Origin: Sabellastarte sp. h YS-2021
Taxonomy: Eukaryota; Annelida; Polychaeta; Sabellida; Sabellidae
Assembly (NCBI GenBank): GCA_964017235.1
Contig: OZ024938.1
Coordinates: forward strand, 9,787,454 to 9,851,453
Reading direction: 5' to 3'
DNA: 64,000 nucleotides
Part shown: positions 20,986 through 31,494 of the stretch, piece by piece
Layout: each line of letters opens with the position of its first letter
Numbering within the stretch: the stretch's first letter is position 1
The notes under the pieces: model-generated
What the model was told of the DNA's origin: nothing
The model's input: the letters and a program-made list of their open reading frames with translations, nothing else
Database searches by the model: none
Made by a program: the position numbers and the translations under genes

Positions 20986-21990
20986 TAGAATTTCAGTCTG
21001 AGATATATGTGTATGTTAATACCTCTCTGTCTGCTTGTTGTTTGCACATCTGTTTATTGGTATTGTTTATGCTGCAATATTTTACCCACCCCCAACAAAA
21101 ACAAAATTCTATATGCATTAATTATGGCAGTTGTAGATAAGGTTTAGACTTCGAAGCTTTGAATACTGCATCTGCATATGAATGCTTAGCCTTACACACA
21201 TAGAGGCTTTTAGAGGCTCTATTTTATCAGCCATGCTCTAAAAGAGGTTATAGAGCCACAGATTTAAGGCTTAGCCTTACATGTGCAAAGGCTTGGTTTT
21301 ATAAGTCATGGTCAACAATAGGCTTCAGAGCCTTAGATTCATCCACTCTAAATTTGGCCGTAATCCGTGGTTTTCTGTAAAGTGTTGATATTGGCTATGT
21401 TACCTTTGAGGTTGTGTTTTATAGTACAATTAAAGTACTATTAGGATTAGAACTCTCCGAAAGCCTAATTCGAGGCTCCATAAAAGTTGCTGCAGAGTTT
21501 GAGGCTTAGCCTGACACGAATGAGAGCTTTTAGAGGCTCAGTTTTATAAGCTATGGTCTATAATAGGCTATAGAGCCTCAGAATTAAGGCTTAGCCTTAC
21601 AGGCATAGAGGCTTTTATAGGCTCAGTTTTATAAGTCATGGTCTGTTAAAGGCTATAGAGGCTCATATTTAAGGTTTAGCCTTACACAGAGGTTCTCTGA
21701 GGCTAAGCTGTGAAGTTGAGTATAACACACACACACACAGACACACACCTGCACATTCGTAACATATTAGAGGCTCCTCTTTGCTGAGTTTTATAACTCC
21801 TGCTCTATTACAGGCTTTTGAGCATTGGTTTAGAGGCTCAATCTTATAACAAGAGTTCTGTGAACGCCTGTTTTTGAGGCTCCAAAAGATTTTACAATAC
21901 TTCTAAATGCGAGGCAATATCCTATATGTGTAGAGACCTTTAGAGGTTTTGCTTTATAAGTTTTGGCGAAATGAGATCCTAAACTGAAAG
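20986..21990. repeat. GAGGCT minisatellite, right arm
   Basis: Units of about 100 bp: TTTTATAAGTCATGGTC, AGGCTATAGAGGCTC, GGCTTAGCCTTACA. A (CA)n tract lies at about 21,724-21,740. It is the inverted counterpart of 12,948-13,600 with sub-blocks in the other order and more units. Confidence 0.7.
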
Positions 21991-23150
21991 CTCACACTAT
22001 GTGCCTCACTGACCATGGTAGAGAACTGGTTCGCAAAAGATGGCAAGTGACGAAATAAACAAGCCATTTTCTTTATAAATCATTAATCAGTATGATTAGA
22101 ATTAGTGTTACTATTAGCAGATTTCCCATTATTATCATTATTATTATTAATAAAAGCATTTGAAAATTGAATATTGATTCACAAAATGTGTATGTGTAAA
22201 GACTTGCTCTATTGCAGTAGCCCAGGCTCTTATAAGTTCCTCTGTCGATTTAAATTTTCTGAGCCAGCCACCATTTATTATGTCAATGTTAGTCATATAG
22301 TGAACAATACATATTTCTTTCAATGTTTTCATTTTTGATTCTTATTATTTTATTTTTATGAAAATGTCTGAAATTGTACTATTAAAGAAATAATGCACTC
22401 ACTTTGATATGTTCTTTGAAAAATATCCTTTATTAAGACTGTAGTGCTGGCACAAAATAATTTGCTCTTGCTCTAAAAAAAGTAAGAAGTTCAATTGTGG
22501 AAAAAATGGTATCAGTGGGGGGTTTTTATAGTGAAAACTTGCAAGTATATGCAGGGATTGGGGTAGGAAAAGGACAGCTGACCAGGTAACAGACTTGTTG
22601 GTCAAGCTGTCATATACGTAAATATTATACATATACGCTGTACAAAAGTTATCTGTATTCCATTGTGTGTGGGGGGCAGATGGCTGATTTATTATCTAAT
22701 TGATTCCAGTTCTCTGACCCATAAACCACTTACCTTACTGTTTAACCTATCAACATTATATGTATCTTTCATCTGTAGTGCTTACCAATTGACACACTCC
22801 ATAATAGAACCCATACAAATAAAGCCACGTGCCCATTTGGAGTGGTGAGCAGCCGACCTTTACTTTCTCCTTTGATCGGGTAAGCATACATAAATTCAGA
22901 TGTGTATGTCAACATCTCCAAGAGCTAATGTCTTTGGAATTGAGTTAATCATTTGTGTTGCTAGTCATAAGTAATTTTAGAAAAATTGTAAATAGAGCCA
23001 CATGTCGGACAGATGCCCCCCCCCTCACAAGGACCAGTGTCCTCTTCTTTTAAGTCAGTACTTGTGTCTGAATGAGTGCCATGCTGGATTTTATATTAAC
23101 ACCGGGCACTGCATATAAAGTGTCAGTGATGGTAAATAGACCCTTAAAAT
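21991..23150. other. Polinton right interior, no firm gene
   Basis: Contains one minus-strand open frame (22,147-22,332) with the protein-like stretch MTNIDIINGGWLRKFKSTEE, which may be a remnant of an element gene. It is short, lacks a family match and is flanked by AT-rich sequence. No other signal. Confidence 0.3.
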
Positions 23151-24120
23151 AAACCAATTCATGGGACAGGTGGTTGTTTTCTCCCTTTTACAATGATACT
23201 CGAACAGTTTGTGACATATTTCTATGACTGAAGATACTAAAAAGCAAATAAGAGTAATTAGTGTTTTACAAGTCAATCCTTGTCTTTTTTTCTTGATATA
23301 TCTTCAAAAACAATAACAAAAAAAGCAAATCAAGTTCAATGGATATCTCATCAAACATATATGTGAATCCACTTAGCACTTTTATAGTATTTTGACCAGA
23401 GCAGCCAACTTTTTTTAGAAATTTAATGAAATAGTTTGTATATGAAGATATATGTATTCTATATGTATATCTGTGTGTTTTTTGAGGGTAAGTACTTATT
23501 TTATATATATATATATTAGTGATTAACAAGATGCTTTTTTTGACCATTTGAAACTTTTTGTCCCTTTTTTCCCCTCCCCTCTCCACTCTAATTTGTAAGT
23601 TCATTATGTGTAAACTAGTTCTCGCCAAACTAAGGTACATAAAAGCTTGAATATACACCTGCCCCCCCCCCACCCTTACTTACTCTTTGTGGCCCACTCA
23701 ACTCCAAACATTCTTGTTGACTCAACTGCCCCTGCTTTTAATTAATCCTGTTATTAAACCAGTAAGTGTACAATAGTTCTCAGTAAACTATTGTACATGC
23801 AAGCTTGAATGTACATCTGCCCCCCACCCTTACTGATCTCTTTGTGGCAATATATGTAAACACACTGGACCACTCAGTTCCAACCATTCTTGTTGACTCA
23901 ACTGCCCCTGCTTCTATAATTAATGAAGTCTTTTTCTAGGAGATGATCCATCCAGTGCATTCAAGCTTCAATAAACACCTGCTATAAACAATAACCCCCC
24001 CACTCAATAAACACCTGCCACCACCCCACTTATATCTCTTTATATAAACAATAACCCCCCACTCAATAAACACCTGCCCCCTCCCACTTATATCTCTTTA
24101 TATAAACAATAACACTTGAA
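23150..24120 (-). repeat. Inner, degraded second copy of Polinton tip and ORF1
   Basis: On the minus strand the 23,160-23,340 segment is a diverged copy of ORF1 (VIEICHKLFEYHCK versus VIEIYHELFKYHYK). 23,640-24,110 repeats the tip sequence (GGCAGGTGTTTATTGAGTGG, ATATAAAGAGATATAAGTGG) several times. It follows ORF2 inward, so the right arm holds two successive tip-ORF1 units, an old and a young one. Confidence 0.65.
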
Positions 24121-24124
24121 AATA

Positions 24125-24487
24125 TCAATTAAAGTAGACCACTGTTTTTCTCTTCAGGGAAATACCTCGCTTGCTGGGCAGTAGGACAGCATCTCGCTCC
24201 ACAAAATGCCGGATTTGTACCCAGCGAAAAGGCGATTTGGCATAGGCATACAAACCACCTCCGAGTGCCACTGTGTAGTCAACCTGGCTTTTATTCAAGG
24301 AGATTCTCACCAAAGCCAAAGACAATTCGTCTAGATGCTTTTTCAGCTCATCATACATCTCTGCTTCCATAAATATTTCGCAGTCCCCTTGCGATATAAT
24401 CAGAACTAATTCATTATCTACAGTTTGTACTTGCACCTTTTTGTCGTCTTCTGGGTCAATTTGGTATTCCATTCCACTAATAGACAT
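24125..24487 (-). CDS. Arm ORF2, complete right copy, PC4-like C-terminus (120 aa)
   Basis: The ATG overlaps the TGA stop of the BIR gene (TGATG), as in the left arm. The N-terminal half is acidic with beta-like strands (SISGMEYQIDPEDDKKVQVQ...). The C-terminal half has RWVQIRHFVERDAVLLPSKR followed by GISL, which resembles the core of the transcription coactivator PC4/p15 fold ('v.iR.f....g...P.kkGisL'). PC4-like proteins bind single-stranded DNA and act in transcription or replication. I infer a ssDNA-binding or transcription role in the element; a chance resemblance is possible because the match is short. The left copy lacks this C-terminal half. Translation could depend on termination-reinitiation after BIR. 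Confidence 0.6.
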   Translation of the reverse strand: MSISGMEYQIDPEDDKKVQVQTVDNELVLIISQGDCEIFMEAEMYDELKKHLDELSLALVRISLNKSQVDYTVALGGGLYAYAKSPFRWVQIRHFVERDAVLLPSKRGISLKRKTVVYFN

Positions 24488-24936
24488 CACGGTGTAGGTT
24501 CGAAACAGTCGCCTAGAGCTTCCAACTCGTACTTGATGAATCTAAGACTTTTTGAAGGAAAGTATTGCCTCAAAAAATCGCAGCCTTCCCCAGAATATTT
24601 CTTGTGTCGTTCAAATGCGTTGTCAAAAGTCTCCCACTGACCAAGTACGAGCTTGCACCAGTCACATTCTACTTTATCCCCCTTGCCAGTGTAATGAAAT
24701 CCCGCCCCAGCAAGCGTCTCTGCTTTCATTGGATGACACTTAGGCCAATTGCAAAAACTTCTAAATCTATTGTCGTACCAGCGGTAGTCTTTGTAACTAA
24801 ATATAAAACCTTTTATGCATGGCTTGTTGGTATCAACTGATGGAGCCCCATCCGAAAAACCAGTTTTCTTCCTCTCCGATATACTTTCCCAAGCAAAATT
24901 TCCACAAATGTCTTGAGTACGATCCGTGGAATCCAT
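24487..24936 (-). CDS. BIR-domain (IAP-like) protein, right-arm copy (149 aa)
   Basis: Same 149-aa product as 12,292-12,741, with C91, C94, H111 and C119 all kept and the same x7 spacing before the last cysteine. Differences are a handful of substitutions (for example R62C in RSFCNWP and K117E in the YSGEG loop). No stops or frameshifts. As in the other arm, it is preceded by a pyrimidine-rich tract (GA on plus, 24,978-25,013) and its stop overlaps the ORF2 start. Both copies being intact while their neighbours are broken suggests recent arm homogenisation or selection for BIR. Likely role: apoptosis inhibition by analogy to viral IAPs (inference). Confidence 0.85.
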   Translation of the reverse strand: MDSTDRTQDICGNFAWESISERKKTGFSDGAPSVDTNKPCIKGFIFSYKDYRWYDNRFRSFCNWPKCHPMKAETLAGAGFHYTGKGDKVECDWCKLVLGQWETFDNAFERHKKYSGEGCDFLRQYFPSKSLRFIKYELEALGDCFEPTP

Positions 24937-24977
24937 TTTGTTTAGTGAATATACAGAAACTTTGAATGAACCACTCT

Positions 24978-25016
<39 letters not shown>

Positions 25017-25117
25017 AGAGCTATTCTTACAAAAAAAAAAAGCTTGTGTGGAATCAATACAGCCCCCCTCCCCATTTCCCCCATTTCCTCCTTCAGTTTG
25101 ATGCGGTTACATGGCAT

Positions 25118-25828
25118 TTATTTTGCTTTTGCTCTTCTTTTGTCAGTCAGAAAAAAAAAAAAAAAAAACAGTAGCCGGATTGTCATAACTTCTTGCAAAT
25201 GGTAAAGTCCAAATGTCTTATCAATACCGATGGTACAGTCCACTCGGGATACCACACTGGTAGATCCGAGTCTAGATTTGTTTATTTGGGGTTTTACGTC
25301 GCTTTCAACACTGTACAGGTCATATCACGACGGGTAGTTGGAAGGGCAGAGGAAACCAGTACATAGAGTTCGCTAGGGTTGTGTACTGTAAACTGCCGAC
25401 CAACGGTAAGCAACTACCAGCTTTCCCACTTAAGGCCGTTACGGGGATCGAACCCCGGCCTCAGAGGTGGGAGGCGAGAGTGTTACCACTCTGCCACCGT
25501 GGCCCCGATCCGAGTCTAGAATGTTACTACAGTATTGTTTTAATTCATAAGGCAATAAATCCGTGTTTAATGTCCCATTCATGTATATCTCTCATGCGGA
25601 TAATTCTTTCAGAGTTTGGGGTGCCATTTTATAATGATACTTGAACAGTTCGTGATATATTTCTATGACCTGAGATACTAAAGCAGGAGTAATCAGTGTT
25701 TTATTTTCAATAATAGTCAAGCCCTTTTCTTGATATATTTTCAAATCGTTCCACTTCAGAACATTGATTTCATAATAACATTCGTAGCACATGCATTTTG
25801 CAAAGTCTTTTCTAAAATATATTCTCAT
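25118..25828 (-). pseudogene. Arm ORF1, broken right copy
   Basis: It matches the left ORF1 from the ATG (25,826-25,828) to KELSA, where a CGA codon has become TGA (25,592-25,594), a CpG-type change. Beyond the stop the frame is further interrupted by a SINE (25,277-25,506) and an A-rich insertion before the ancestral stop near 25,118. The acceptor-like tract upstream (25,831-25,880) is kept. Confidence 0.8.
25277..25506 (-). repeat. tRNA-derived SINE, type 1, inside right arm
   Basis: The minus strand begins GGGGCCACGGTGGCAGAGTG with B box GGGGTTCGATCCCC and ends GACGTAAAACCCCAAATAAA. The flanks GATCCGAGTCTAGA at 25,263-25,276 and 25,507-25,520 are a perfect 14-bp target duplication. It is absent from the left arm, so it inserted after the arms last matched. 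Confidence 0.95.
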
Positions 25829-26569
25829 TTCTGTAAAAAAAGCCCAAAAAATGATAAGAGAGACAAAAAAAACACACTGCAAAACAAGTATGGACCTGTT
25901 TTGGGGATGGAAGGAACCTTTTTTCTGCTGATGGGGCATTTTTTTTTTCTTTTTTTAAAACATTTGTTTGGTGGGAGATTTTGTTTTTGGCGGGAGATGC
26001 ACTCATCTGCAAAATTTTATTTTTCCTATGATTATACCATACAATACAAGTTCTTTCAAAAGCTATTGTAGACACAACCTTGGATGTACACCTGCCCCCC
26101 ACTCTTTGTCTTTTCCTAAAACACAAAGCCCTCCAGTACATACAGCATTGAATAAACACCTGCCATTCCACCACTTGTATATCTTTGGGATAATATAAAT
26201 ACTCTGAAATATGATGTCTTGTGTAATTAAACCAGTCAATATAAGTTCTTTTACAAAAGCTATTGTGCATCTTACAAAGCTATTGTACGTACAACCATGA
26301 ACACCTGCCACCAACCCACTTATATCTCTTTATGTAAACAATAACCCCCACTCCACTCAATAAACACCTGCCCCCTCCCACTTATATCTCTTTATATTAA
26401 ACAATACCCACTTAACGACTGTTTACTCAAGTACCCCCCCTCTCCCCCTCCCCCTCACCCCCTTGCCCCTCCCAATTGGCGTGCAGACCACACTCATATA
26501 ATCCTCAGGCCCCACTACTCCCCTGTGATGACGTCACGTCTAGAGAGCATGTGCTGAGAGACGCATGTT

Positions 26570-26680
26570 TCTTACAGTACGTTTACCAATAAAATAAAAT
26601 TGAATAAATAAAATGAAATAAAATATTTTATCACTTCTTTCCTGTATTATTGACCATTTTAAATGTAAACAGGAATTGAA
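26570..26680. repeat. Continuation of the Polinton target repeat
   Basis: AATAAAATAAAATTGAATAA and a following GACCATTTTAAATG block resemble the two copies at 10,440-10,867. Confidence 0.4.
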
Positions 26681-26999
26681 TCTTTCCTCAAATCGTCTAG
26701 ACAGTACGTGCTTCTTCAAACTAAGGTAACTTTGGTTTGGCCTTATTTTAATTCATCCAATTTTATAACATAAGAAATATTATACTTGCTTTTTAGATTC
26801 TATGTTATTTAATAAAATTCTGTGTAATTATTGCTTTCCTTATCTCACAACTAGCCCTACCTGCAGTGAGGCAGGTGGGGCAGATGACCTTGTGTCACTC
26901 TTGATTTACATACGTAATTCCAGTTGTGTAGTTCTCTTCAAAGAACCCTTTAAGGAAAGCTTACAAGGAAATTATAATATCCAACTTCTTTCTAGCCAG

Positions 27000-27350
27000 G
27001 GTGGATCAGATCCCTGCTTGAATCTGAAGCCAGATCCGATCTTACTTCATCCGAGTTTTTAATTCAACCGAGAATCGGATGCATTATTCCCAACTTCTAT
27101 CCACCCGAGTATGATTTGATACTCGGATTTTCATTGCACCTAGACCCGATGCTCAGATATCAGATCCGAGGTTCGGATGTCTGCTACTCCCATCCTATGC
27201 TCAGATGATCGGATGTTAAACTAAGCTCCAATGCTCAGATGATCTAATCTAAAATCTGATGCTCAGATGATTGTATTTAGATCTGATCCTCGGATGATCA
27301 GATCTTAAATCTGATGTTCGGATGATGGTTCCATATCAGAACTCTGAACA
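27000..27350. repeat. Degenerate short tandem repeats (GATGCTCAGATGATCGGAT type)
   Basis: Blocks of 30-40 bp around GATGCTCAGATGATC and TCGGAT recur with heavy divergence. No coding signal. Confidence 0.6.
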
Positions 27351-27449
27351 ATCCTAACACACACTTGGACTAATAGTTCACAAGCCTGGCAGTAAATATT
27401 CCTTATTGGAGGCTTCTGTGCAAGTTCAAGTCCTCCAGCCCTTCTGTCC

Positions 27450-28256
27450 TGACTCTGTATTTTTAGGGAAGTAGGTTGCCTGACTTCACCCTAACCATTT
27501 TCTGAGGACATTGAAACTTAGGCAGTTTTTGAACCTCCCTGCCCCCAGGGAATTTATGCCTAGATCCTCCACAGTCTGGACTCTGAATGATTTACCAGGC
27601 CAACAGGAACTTAGGCTGCTAATTTCCCTTAAAATGGAACAACCTTGTTTTGAACACAAATTACAAGTTTTCAAATCTTGTATCTCCCTAGGGGCCTCCT
27701 TGGGTAAGCCCCCTCCCCCTTCTGGTCATCAAGAGTTGAGCTTCAGGCTGCTCTTCACTAGGTTCCCCTGAATACAACCTGGTTATGGATATTTGTTAAG
27801 ACAGTAGCAAGGCTACTACCAGACAGGTCAAACTCAATTTCATGGTGCATATAAGTAGTCAGAAGGGGTATGTTGAATTCAGGTGAGATACTGGATCTTT
27901 AGATCTTAAAGTTCTCCATTCACATCTAGTTTAGGAGGGACAGGAGTTCCTCAGCAAGGCACCTGTAATAACTCTCAGGGTTTAGGCCCTATTAATCAGC
28001 CCTTTCCATTCCCCGCAATCTAGAGGCTCCTACAGGAACCACCCCAATGGGGGTCATTCCATTCCAAGCAGTATCCATCGTTTTCCCCAGGTAGGGGGAA
28101 ATCAAGTAACAGAGGCTCCAAGGTTGCTTTCGACCCCACTCCAGGGGATGAGGGCATGAAAACCCGTCCCCAATGACTCCTCCAAAGCCTCCCTCAGTCC
28201 ACCAGTAGGAGATCGCCTCCGTTCTTTCAGAAAAGACTGGCAAACAAATCCTGTCA
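27450..28256 (+). pseudogene. DIRS gag-like region, broken
   Basis: Frames on plus around 27,990-28,250 read a Ser/Pro/Gly-rich tract (for example RGKSSNRGSK and TPGDEGMKTRP) typical of the stretch before DIRS reverse transcriptase. Stops and shifts are frequent. Boundaries are approximate. Confidence 0.45.
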
Positions 28257-28914
28257 TTCTTTTCAAATCCAAGTCTGGTCAGATTCCCTTTGATTCAGTC
28301 AGAATACAAGGCCCGTCAAAAGACCAAGCTCTGGCCTCTTGTATCCAGTCTCTTCTGTGAAAGAACGTAATAGAAAGGGTGGGAAAAGGTAAAATCTCTC
28401 GGGTTGTACAGTCGCCTGTTTTCTAATCTCCAAGCCTCACCAAGGTGGAGGCCAGTAATAGACTTAAGCAGGCTCAACACTTTTCTACACATAGAAAAGT
28501 TATAATGGAAACTCCAGAGTCCATCAGGTCCTCCCTGACTCCAGGGGAATGGGTATCGTCGATAGACCTATCGCACGCTTACCTTCCCCCCCATCCACCC
28601 GTACTCAAGGAAATACCTAAGGTTTTGCCTCAGGTCACAGGTGTTCCAGTTCACCTCCCTTCATTTCGGTCTAGCCACAGCCCCCCAGGTCTTTACAATG
28701 ATTGTAAAGGATGTGGAGCTAATGGCCTTCTCTAGAGGACTCAGGCTTCACCTATACCTGGTCGACTGGCTGATCAGGTCCCAGTCTAAGGAGGAAGCCC
28801 AAGTGAACACTCAGGCAGTGGTAGACCTAACCCAGTCCTTGGGGTGGATCATAAATCAGAAAAAATCAGAACTGAAACCTACTCAGGTGTTTTTCGTTTA
28901 TGGGCTATGAATAC
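28257..28914 (+). pseudogene. DIRS reverse transcriptase, broken
   Basis: Recognisable pieces: ETPESIRSSLTPGEWVSSID (palm start), FQFTSLHFGLATAPQVFTMI, then HLYLVDWLIRSQSKEEAQVN. The catalytic YLDD reads YLVD, so the second-to-last acidic residue is lost. At least one frameshift lies between the first two blocks. The remnant at 49.85-50.8 kb keeps an intact YLDD. Confidence 0.8.
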
Positions 28915-28970
28915 CATCTAGATTCAGCCCTTGTAAAACCCACTCAAGAGAGATGGCTCAACTTTAGCAT

Positions 28971-29600
28971 TTGATCCTAAGACTCAAGTCAAAACTTGTT
29001 TTGACTGCAAGATGTTTGATGTCGCTAATTGGGTTGCTTGCCTCAATGGAGAAAACGGTCCCGGAGGGATGCCTTCACATGAGACCCTTTCAGTTTCATC
29101 TCAAGGAGCACTGGAGATATCCTCAGTCGCTGGACAGCCTCCTTCCTTGGACGGAAGCCATTGCATCACACTTAGACTGGTGGCAAAATCCCTCAAAAGT
29201 GATGAAAGGTGCAGACCTTCATCCCAAGACCACAGTATCCAACTCTTTACAGACGCCTCAACGAAGGTTGGGGCGCTCACTTAGTTCAGGTCTGTGGTCA
29301 GACCAGGAAAAAAGGCTACACATAAACGTACTAGAATTGAAGGCGGTCTCCCTGGCCTTTCGTAGCTTCAAGGACCAGTGCCAGAACCAAACAGCGCTAG
29401 TTGCAATGGACAACTCAACAGTGGTAGCCTACTTAAACAAACAAGGAGGAACTCACTCAGCAGAGATGTGTGCTCTCCTGTGGAACATCATGACCTGGTG
29501 CCATCACTATCACATAAAATTGAAAGCCAGGCACATTCCAGGGTGCCTGAATGTGATGGCCGACATTCTGTCCAGGTCGAACCAAGGGCATTCAACAGAA
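28971..29600 (+). pseudogene. DIRS RNase H region
   Basis: LHINVLELKAVSLAFRSFKD, VAMDNSTVVAYLNKQGGTHS and HIPGCLNVMADILSR are the RNase H-like blocks of DIRS elements; E of LELKA, D of MDNST and D of ADILSR are the acidic residues. It lies in a 401-aa open frame (to 30,176) that also holds the start of the recombinase, though a shift early in the frame damages the N-terminal side. Confidence 0.8.
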
Positions 29601-29899
29601 TGGCCACTTATTTGCCACTCATCTGAACCACAACCTTCCACGGTACGTATCTCCTGTCCCAGACCCAATGCTTGGGACATAGATGGTCTGAACATAAACT
29701 GGACGGCTCTCACTGCCTACGTTTACCCTCCGACGGCTCTCCTTCACAGGGTGATCCAAAATCAGGCAATGCTATTGCCTGATCATCGTAATAGCCCCAG
29801 GCTGGCCAGAGATGCCCTGGTTTTGGGGCCTAGTGTAGCTCTCAACAGAGATCCCACTGCAACTCCCGGTGTCAACAACTTTTCTCTAACAGTCCCACA

Positions 29900-31075
29900 A
29901 TCATCTCAACCTCCATGCTTGGTGTTTAGGAGTGGACAGCTCCAAGAACAAGGCTTCTCTGTGAAGGTGGCAGAGAGAATTGCTGCCCCTCAGCGGTCAT
30001 CAACAAGGACCATCTACAAGTCCAAGTGGACTCTATTTCAGAAATGGTCCATAAAAAATTTGGTGGATTTCTCCACTCCATCTGTGAAACAAATCTCAGA
30101 TTTTTTTCATGTACCTGTACCAAGATCTAAACAGGCGCCCCTTGACCATTGTTGGTTACAGGATGGCCATTGTTGACACGTTTGGCCCAGTGGGCCACCA
30201 TATTGCACAAAGTTCAGACCTTCACAGGTTACTCTCCAGTTTTCACAGGGATCGTCCCAAAAGTTCCAGGAATCTTCCAAAATGGAACCTTTCTGTTGTT
30301 CTCAATGAGCTCACAAAAGCACCCTTTGATCCTATGGAAGACACAGACCTCAAACATCTTACTTCCAAAATTGCTTTCTTGCTAGCTTTGGCCTCCGGCA
30401 AGCACAGCGGAATCCATGCCTGGGTTGCAAACAAGTATCTAATCTAGGCCAATGGGAAAAGGTTGCCTTGTTCCCTTCTTCTGATTTTATAGCCAAAAAA
30501 TCAACTAGCAAGAGAAGGTTCACAAAGTGTGTCTCCGGTGACTATTCCTGCTCTAACTACCATTGTAGACAGACAATTCAAAGAATACAGGACCTTGCAT
30601 CCCATGCGGGCCCTGAGGTACTATTTGGACCAAACCAAAGACCTGAGAGGGTCTCGATCCCTCCCTTTCATCTCCTTCAAGAAAGGACACACCTCAGCCC
30701 GCTACTTTTTCTTCATGGTTGAAACAAACCATTCTACTTTGTTATAAACAAGCAGACCAACAAGCCTTGGACTTGGTCCAAGAATTAAGCGCATGACATT
30801 TGGGCCTTTGTGGCCTCTAAGGCCTTTTTATGGTGGGGTATTGGTGGACCAAATCATGCAAGCCTGTCACTGGAAAACTCACAACACATTTCCAAATTTT
30901 TACCTAAAAGACCTTACTTGGTCAGACAACGACAACAATATGTTTCTGGTACCAGTGGGGGCCGCACAACAAGTCCTAGACCCTTCCCCTCAGACCAGTC
31001 ATCCTCGGAAAGAAAGAAAGGGGGGGCACATCCGCTACAGCCAAGTCATCAGGAGTCTAATCCCAGGATCTAGGT
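29900..31075 (+). pseudogene. DIRS tyrosine recombinase, broken
   Basis: The core-binding domain is around SSTRTIYKSKWTLFQKWSIK. The catalytic part is split over three frames: LTSKIAFLLALASGKHSGIH, PMRALRYYLDQTKDLRG, HDIWAFVASKAF and KTHNTFPNFYLKDL. The nucleophile tyrosine is present (FYLKDL). The HxxR arginine reads W in HDIW, and the first catalytic arginine region reads KHSG where basic residues are expected. Inactive. Confidence 0.8.
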
Positions 31076-31494
31076 ATAGGTTTACCTGTCAAGATGTTAT
31101 GGGTAAGGTCATTTTGTATTTTAGTTTATCAAGTATAAGATGTATTAAGGACTTATCAAGGTTGTCATTAATCTCATGTTCGGTGGCAAAAATTTATGAG
31201 AATTTCCAACCAGTGGGCTGGTTTTTTACTCGTGGATGGTCCCTTAGGACCCTTACACTCCTTCAGTGAGCATGTCTGCACTTCTCTCCTACAATCCAAA
31301 CATCTTGACAGTTTTAGCACTGTCATTCATTCTATTCAGGTTTTTGGCTCTTTACAGGCCCGGTCTTCGGGATAAGGGCACTGTAAACGGGACTCAGACT
31401 GGTATTTCTAAACATCCATTCTATTGTATTACTTCAAACTCTAAGAAAAATTTACATAGTCTCAGCTGTAATCCCTCCACCATGCGGTTGGATT

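Larger units (their letters stand above)
10874..26519. mobile_element. Polinton/Maverick-like element, 15,646 bp, with long TIRs
   Basis: The left terminus AGTAGTGGGGCCTGAGGATT is the exact complement of the right terminus ending at 26,519. The hexamer CCCCTG flanks both sides (10,868-10,873 and 26,520-26,525). TIRs beginning with AG, a 6-bp target duplication and a size near 15 kb are Polinton hallmarks (established knowledge). Content: duplicated arm genes (ORF1, BIR gene, ORF2), one packaging-type ATPase, and an inserted LINE. Protein-primed DNA polymerase B, retroviral-type integrase, protease and capsid genes were not found, so the copy looks non-autonomous or deleted. An adintovirus-like endogenous virus is the closely related alternative description. 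SINEs and a minisatellite interrupt the arms. Confidence 0.85.
24305..26519 (-). repeat. Right terminal inverted repeat (gene-bearing arm)
   Basis: Inverted counterpart of 10,874-12,931. It differs by small substitutions, a SINE insertion (25,277-25,506), a short A-tailed insertion (about 25,150-25,205) and indels at the tip. The arm genes read inward on the minus strand. Confidence 0.85.

Noticed and set aside
22147-22332. 61-aa minus-strand frame as a Polinton gene
   Set aside because: Protein-like middle part but too short, no family match and no upstream signal; kept only as a remark.
10874-26519. Integrated malacoherpesvirus (which also carry BIR genes in repeats)
   Set aside because: The 6-bp duplication, AG termini, 15.6-kb size and FtsK/HerA-type ATPase fit a Polinton; no herpesvirus gene was seen.
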